Source: Lysobacter alkalisoli
GTDB lineage: Bacteria; Pseudomonadota; Gammaproteobacteria; Xanthomonadales; Xanthomonadaceae
Length of the DNA stretch: 64,000 bases
Assembly (NCBI RefSeq): GCF_006547045.1
Contig: NZ_CP041242.1
Coordinates: 2,056,001 to 2,120,000 of the forward strand
Reading direction: 5' to 3'
Shown one piece after another: positions 62,050 through 64,000 of the stretch. Both the position numbers and the translations under genes were made by a program. Each line of letters opens with the position of its first letter. The first letter of the stretch is position 1. The notes under the pieces were generated by a model. That model made no database searches. It worked only from the letters and a program-made list of their open reading frames with translations, and was not told the origin of the DNA.

Positions 62050-63339
62050 ATGCCGCGTCCTGGAGCAATGTTCCAAAGGATTCCCGCTTTCCTCCGCCGC
62101 TTCGGATTCCTGAAGAAGCGCAGCGTCTGGCTGGGCGGCGCCGTCGTGCTCGCCCTGCTGCTCGTCGCGCTGTGGCCGAGCTCGACCGAGGTCGACCTCG
62201 CCACCGTGACCACCGGCGAGTTGCAGGTGACCGTCGACGAGGAAGGCGAAACGCGGGTGCGCGAGCGCTACATGGTGTCGGCCCCGGTGGCCGGCGAGAT
62301 CCGCCGCATCGAGCTGGAGCCGGGCGATGCGGTCGAGGCCGGGCGCACGGTCGTGGCCCGGCTTCGCCCGTCCGCGCCGGTGCCACTGGACATGCGCGTG
62401 CGCGCCGAGGCCGAAGCCGCGATACCGGCCGCCGAAGCCGCACTCGCACGCGCCGAGGCCGAGCGTGCACGCGCGGCGACGGTGGCCACGCGCGCGCAGC
62501 AACAGTACGAACGACTGCATGCGCTGCAGGACAGCGGTGCCATCGCACGCGACGCGATCGATGCACAGGAAGCCGAAGCGAAGGCTGCACGCGATGCCCT
62601 GCTGTCGGCGGGACACTCGGTCGACCAGGCACGGCATGAACTCGCCGCGGTGCGCGCCCGGCTGATCCACCAAAGCACGGTCACCGAAGAAGCGGCCGCG
62701 CAAGAGCCCGAAAACGCCTCGTCCGCCCGTGGCGGCACCGACCTGCTAGTCTACGCGCCAGCGGATGGCGTGGTCCTGCGGCGCCTGCGCGAGAGCCGCG
62801 GCGTGGTCCAGGCCGGTGCCGACCTGCTGGAGATCGGAGATGCGCGCCGGCTGGAGATCGTCTCCGACCTGCTGTCGTCCGAAGCGGTGCGGGTGTCGCC
62901 GGGCGACGCGGTGCTGATCGAGCAGTGGGGCGGCAGCGACACCCTGCGCGGACGGGTGAGGCGCATCGAACCGGCCGGTTTCCTCAAGGTCTCCGCGCTC
63001 GGTGTCGAGGAGCAACGGGTCAACGTGATCAGCGATTTCGAGGACCCGGTCGAGGCGCGCGAAGCCCTTGGCGATGCCTACCGCGTCGAAGTCCGGATCG
63101 TGGTCTGGCACAAGGCCGAGGCGACCCGACTGCCGGTCGGCAGCCTGTTCCGGGAAGACGGCGACTGGGCGGTGTTCGTCGCCGACGCCGGACGTGCGCG
63201 CCTGCGCAAGGTGGCCGTGGGCGCACGCAACAGCCGCGAGGCGGAGGTGCTGGACGGCCTGGACGCCGGCGAACGGGTGGTGCTCTACCCGGCCGACGAC
63301 CTGCGCGACGGTGCACGCATCCGGCCACGCGGAAACTGA
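62050..63339 (+). CDS. HlyD-type membrane fusion protein
   Basis: A 429-residue periplasmic adaptor: N-terminal helix (VWLGGAVVLALLLVALWPS), lipoyl half VDEEGETRVRERYMVSAPVA, a coiled-coil hairpin rich in Ala/Glu/Arg (residues 110-215), lipoyl half LLVYAPADGVVLRRLRESRG, and barrel domains ending VLYPADDLRDGARIRPRGN. It completes the TetR-ATPase-permease-adaptor operon. No outer-membrane channel gene is adjacent, so a shared TolC-like protein is expected. Confidence 0.92.
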   Translation: MPRPGAMFQRIPAFLRRFGFLKKRSVWLGGAVVLALLLVALWPSSTEVDLATVTTGELQVTVDEEGETRVRERYMVSAPVAGEIRRIELEPGDAVEAGRTVVARLRPSAPVPLDMRVRAEAEAAIPAAEAALARAEAERARAATVATRAQQQYERLHALQDSGAIARDAIDAQEAEAKAARDALLSAGHSVDQARHELAAVRARLIHQSTVTEEAAAQEPENASSARGGTDLLVYAPADGVVLRRLRESRGVVQAGADLLEIGDARRLEIVSDLLSSEAVRVSPGDAVLIEQWGGSDTLRGRVRRIEPAGFLKVSALGVEEQRVNVISDFEDPVEAREALGDAYRVEVRIVVWHKAEATRLPVGSLFREDGDWAVFVADAGRARLRKVAVGARNSREAEVLDGLDAGERVVLYPADDLRDGARIRPRGN

Positions 63340-63412
63340 TGGCACGGCTGGCTGCCCCGCGCTCGATCATTGGCACGGACCGCGCTAGTTCACTGCAAAT
63401 CCGGCCCAGTGA

Positions 63413-64000
63413 TCAGGCGCCGGCATCTTCCAGTTCGGCCCAACGCGCATAGGCGGTGTCGAGCGCGGCCTGGGTCTCGCCGAGCTCGGCGGTATGAGCC
63501 GTGACGGTCGCCGGATCCTGCTGGAAGAACGACGGATCGTTCATCGCTTCGGTCAGTTCGGACAACCGGGTTTCCAGTTGTTCGATCCGGACCGGCAGCT
63601 GCTCCAGCTCACGCGCGTCCTTATAGCTGAGCTTGCGGCGGGCGGGTGTCGGCGTCGGAGGCGAAACCGGTTCGGCTGCCCGCCTGCCACGCTCCGGTTC
63701 GGGTTTCGGCTTCGACCGTTGCCGCTCCCAATCGCTGTAGCCGCCGATGTATTCGCCGACGCGGCCCGCCCCTTCCATCACCAGGGTCGAGGTGACCACG
63801 TTGTCGAGGAAATCGCGATCGTGGCTGACCAGCAGCAAGGTGCCGGGATAGTCGGCCAGCATCTCCTCCAGCAACTCCAGCGTCTCGACGTCGAGGTCGT
63901 TGGTCGGTTCGTCCATCACCAGCAGGTTGGACGGCTGCGCGAACAGCCTGGCCAGCAGCAGGCGGTTGCGCTCGCCGCCGGACAGGCGGGTGATCGGCGC
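63413..64000 (-). CDS. uup: ABC-F ATPase Uup, C-terminal part (cut by window edge)
   Basis: The frame enters from the right edge with ITRLSGGERNRLLLARLFAQ, then LLVMDEPTNDLDVETLELLE and VSHDRDFLDNVVTSTLVMEG, so it is the second ATPase domain of an ABC-F protein. The tail with a Pro/Arg linker and a coiled coil (ELEQLPVRIEQLETRLSELTEAMN) is typical of Uup. ABC-F proteins act on ribosomes or, for Uup, on DNA recombination intermediates. The start is outside the window. Confidence 0.9.
   Translation of the reverse strand, partial: APITRLSGGERNRLLLARLFAQPSNLLVMDEPTNDLDVETLELLEEMLADYPGTLLLVSHDRDFLDNVVTSTLVMEGAGRVGEYIGGYSDWERQRSKPKPEPERGRRAAEPVSPPTPTPARRKLSYKDARELEQLPVRIEQLETRLSELTEAMNDPSFFQQDPATVTAHTAELGETQAALDTAYARWAELEDAGA

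Noticed and set aside
1-64000. tRNA, rRNA, CRISPR array, prophage or transposase
   Set aside because: Reading for T-loop GGTTCRANTCC, regularly spaced repeats and DDE or tyrosine recombinase motifs found none that hold up; only short intergenic palindromes were seen.

Overview
The window looks like a chromosomal segment of a high-GC gammaproteobacterium of the Xanthomonadaceae/Lysobacteraceae type (Lysobacter, Luteimonas or a close relative). This is inferred from protein sequence and gene order: a sdhCDAB cluster running into sdhE, ygfX and lolCD, a DUF6116 protein, a fused branched-chain 2-oxoacid dehydrogenase E1, a glutaryl-CoA dehydrogenase, and many secreted proteases and lipoproteins. 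I see no rRNA, tRNA, CRISPR array, transposase, integrase or phage gene. The segment is mostly core and housekeeping content with a few accessory islands.

Left part (1-7.9 kb): a minus-strand respiratory block. A small SDHAF4-like gene, sdhC, sdhD, sdhA and sdhB end at a strong terminator. They are followed by a MAPEG-like membrane gene, sdhE (FAD attachment), ygfX and the lipoprotein exporter genes lolC/E and lolD. The Fe-S maintenance gene ygfZ lies divergently, 29 bp from the SDHAF4-like gene. From 7.9 to 11.3 kb are an internally duplicated secreted protein of unknown function, a small winged-helix-like protein, a four-helix membrane protein and a secreted trypsin-like protease.

11.4-27.7 kb: metabolism and envelope. 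Genes are the fused E1 dehydrogenase, a SLC13 transporter, a GST, a GNAT, GcdH, two glycine-zipper envelope proteins, DUF6116, TatD, TcdA, a cytochrome c'-like protein, a cold-shock protein, DUF456, phospholipase A1 (PldA), a patatin, a second GST and a class I fumarase. 27.8-34.7 kb is a regulatory/efflux island: a LytS-type kinase and LytTR regulator followed by an RND pump, its adaptor and a secreted NTF2-like protein. 35.5-37.0 kb holds an ECF41 sigma factor and an AhpD-like gene, each preceded by the same bipartite promoter motif.

37-64 kb: a frameshifted transglutaminase/TPR gene, an ABC exporter, Fpr, a universal stress protein, a glutathione peroxidase, a TonB-dependent receptor, an M3 peptidase, a sirtuin, a GlpQ-like phosphodiesterase, a Cfa-like methyltransferase and lipoproteins. 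Further right are a small gene with a possible sigma-54 promoter, a rhomboid protease, an M14 peptidase, a YbaY-MliC-COG3650 lipoprotein, ThpR, a TetR-controlled ABC/HlyD exporter operon and the 3' part of uup. Two genes (kinase near 27.8 kb, TPR gene near 37.8 kb) each look one G short in a G run, which suggests homopolymer sequence errors rather than true pseudogenes.
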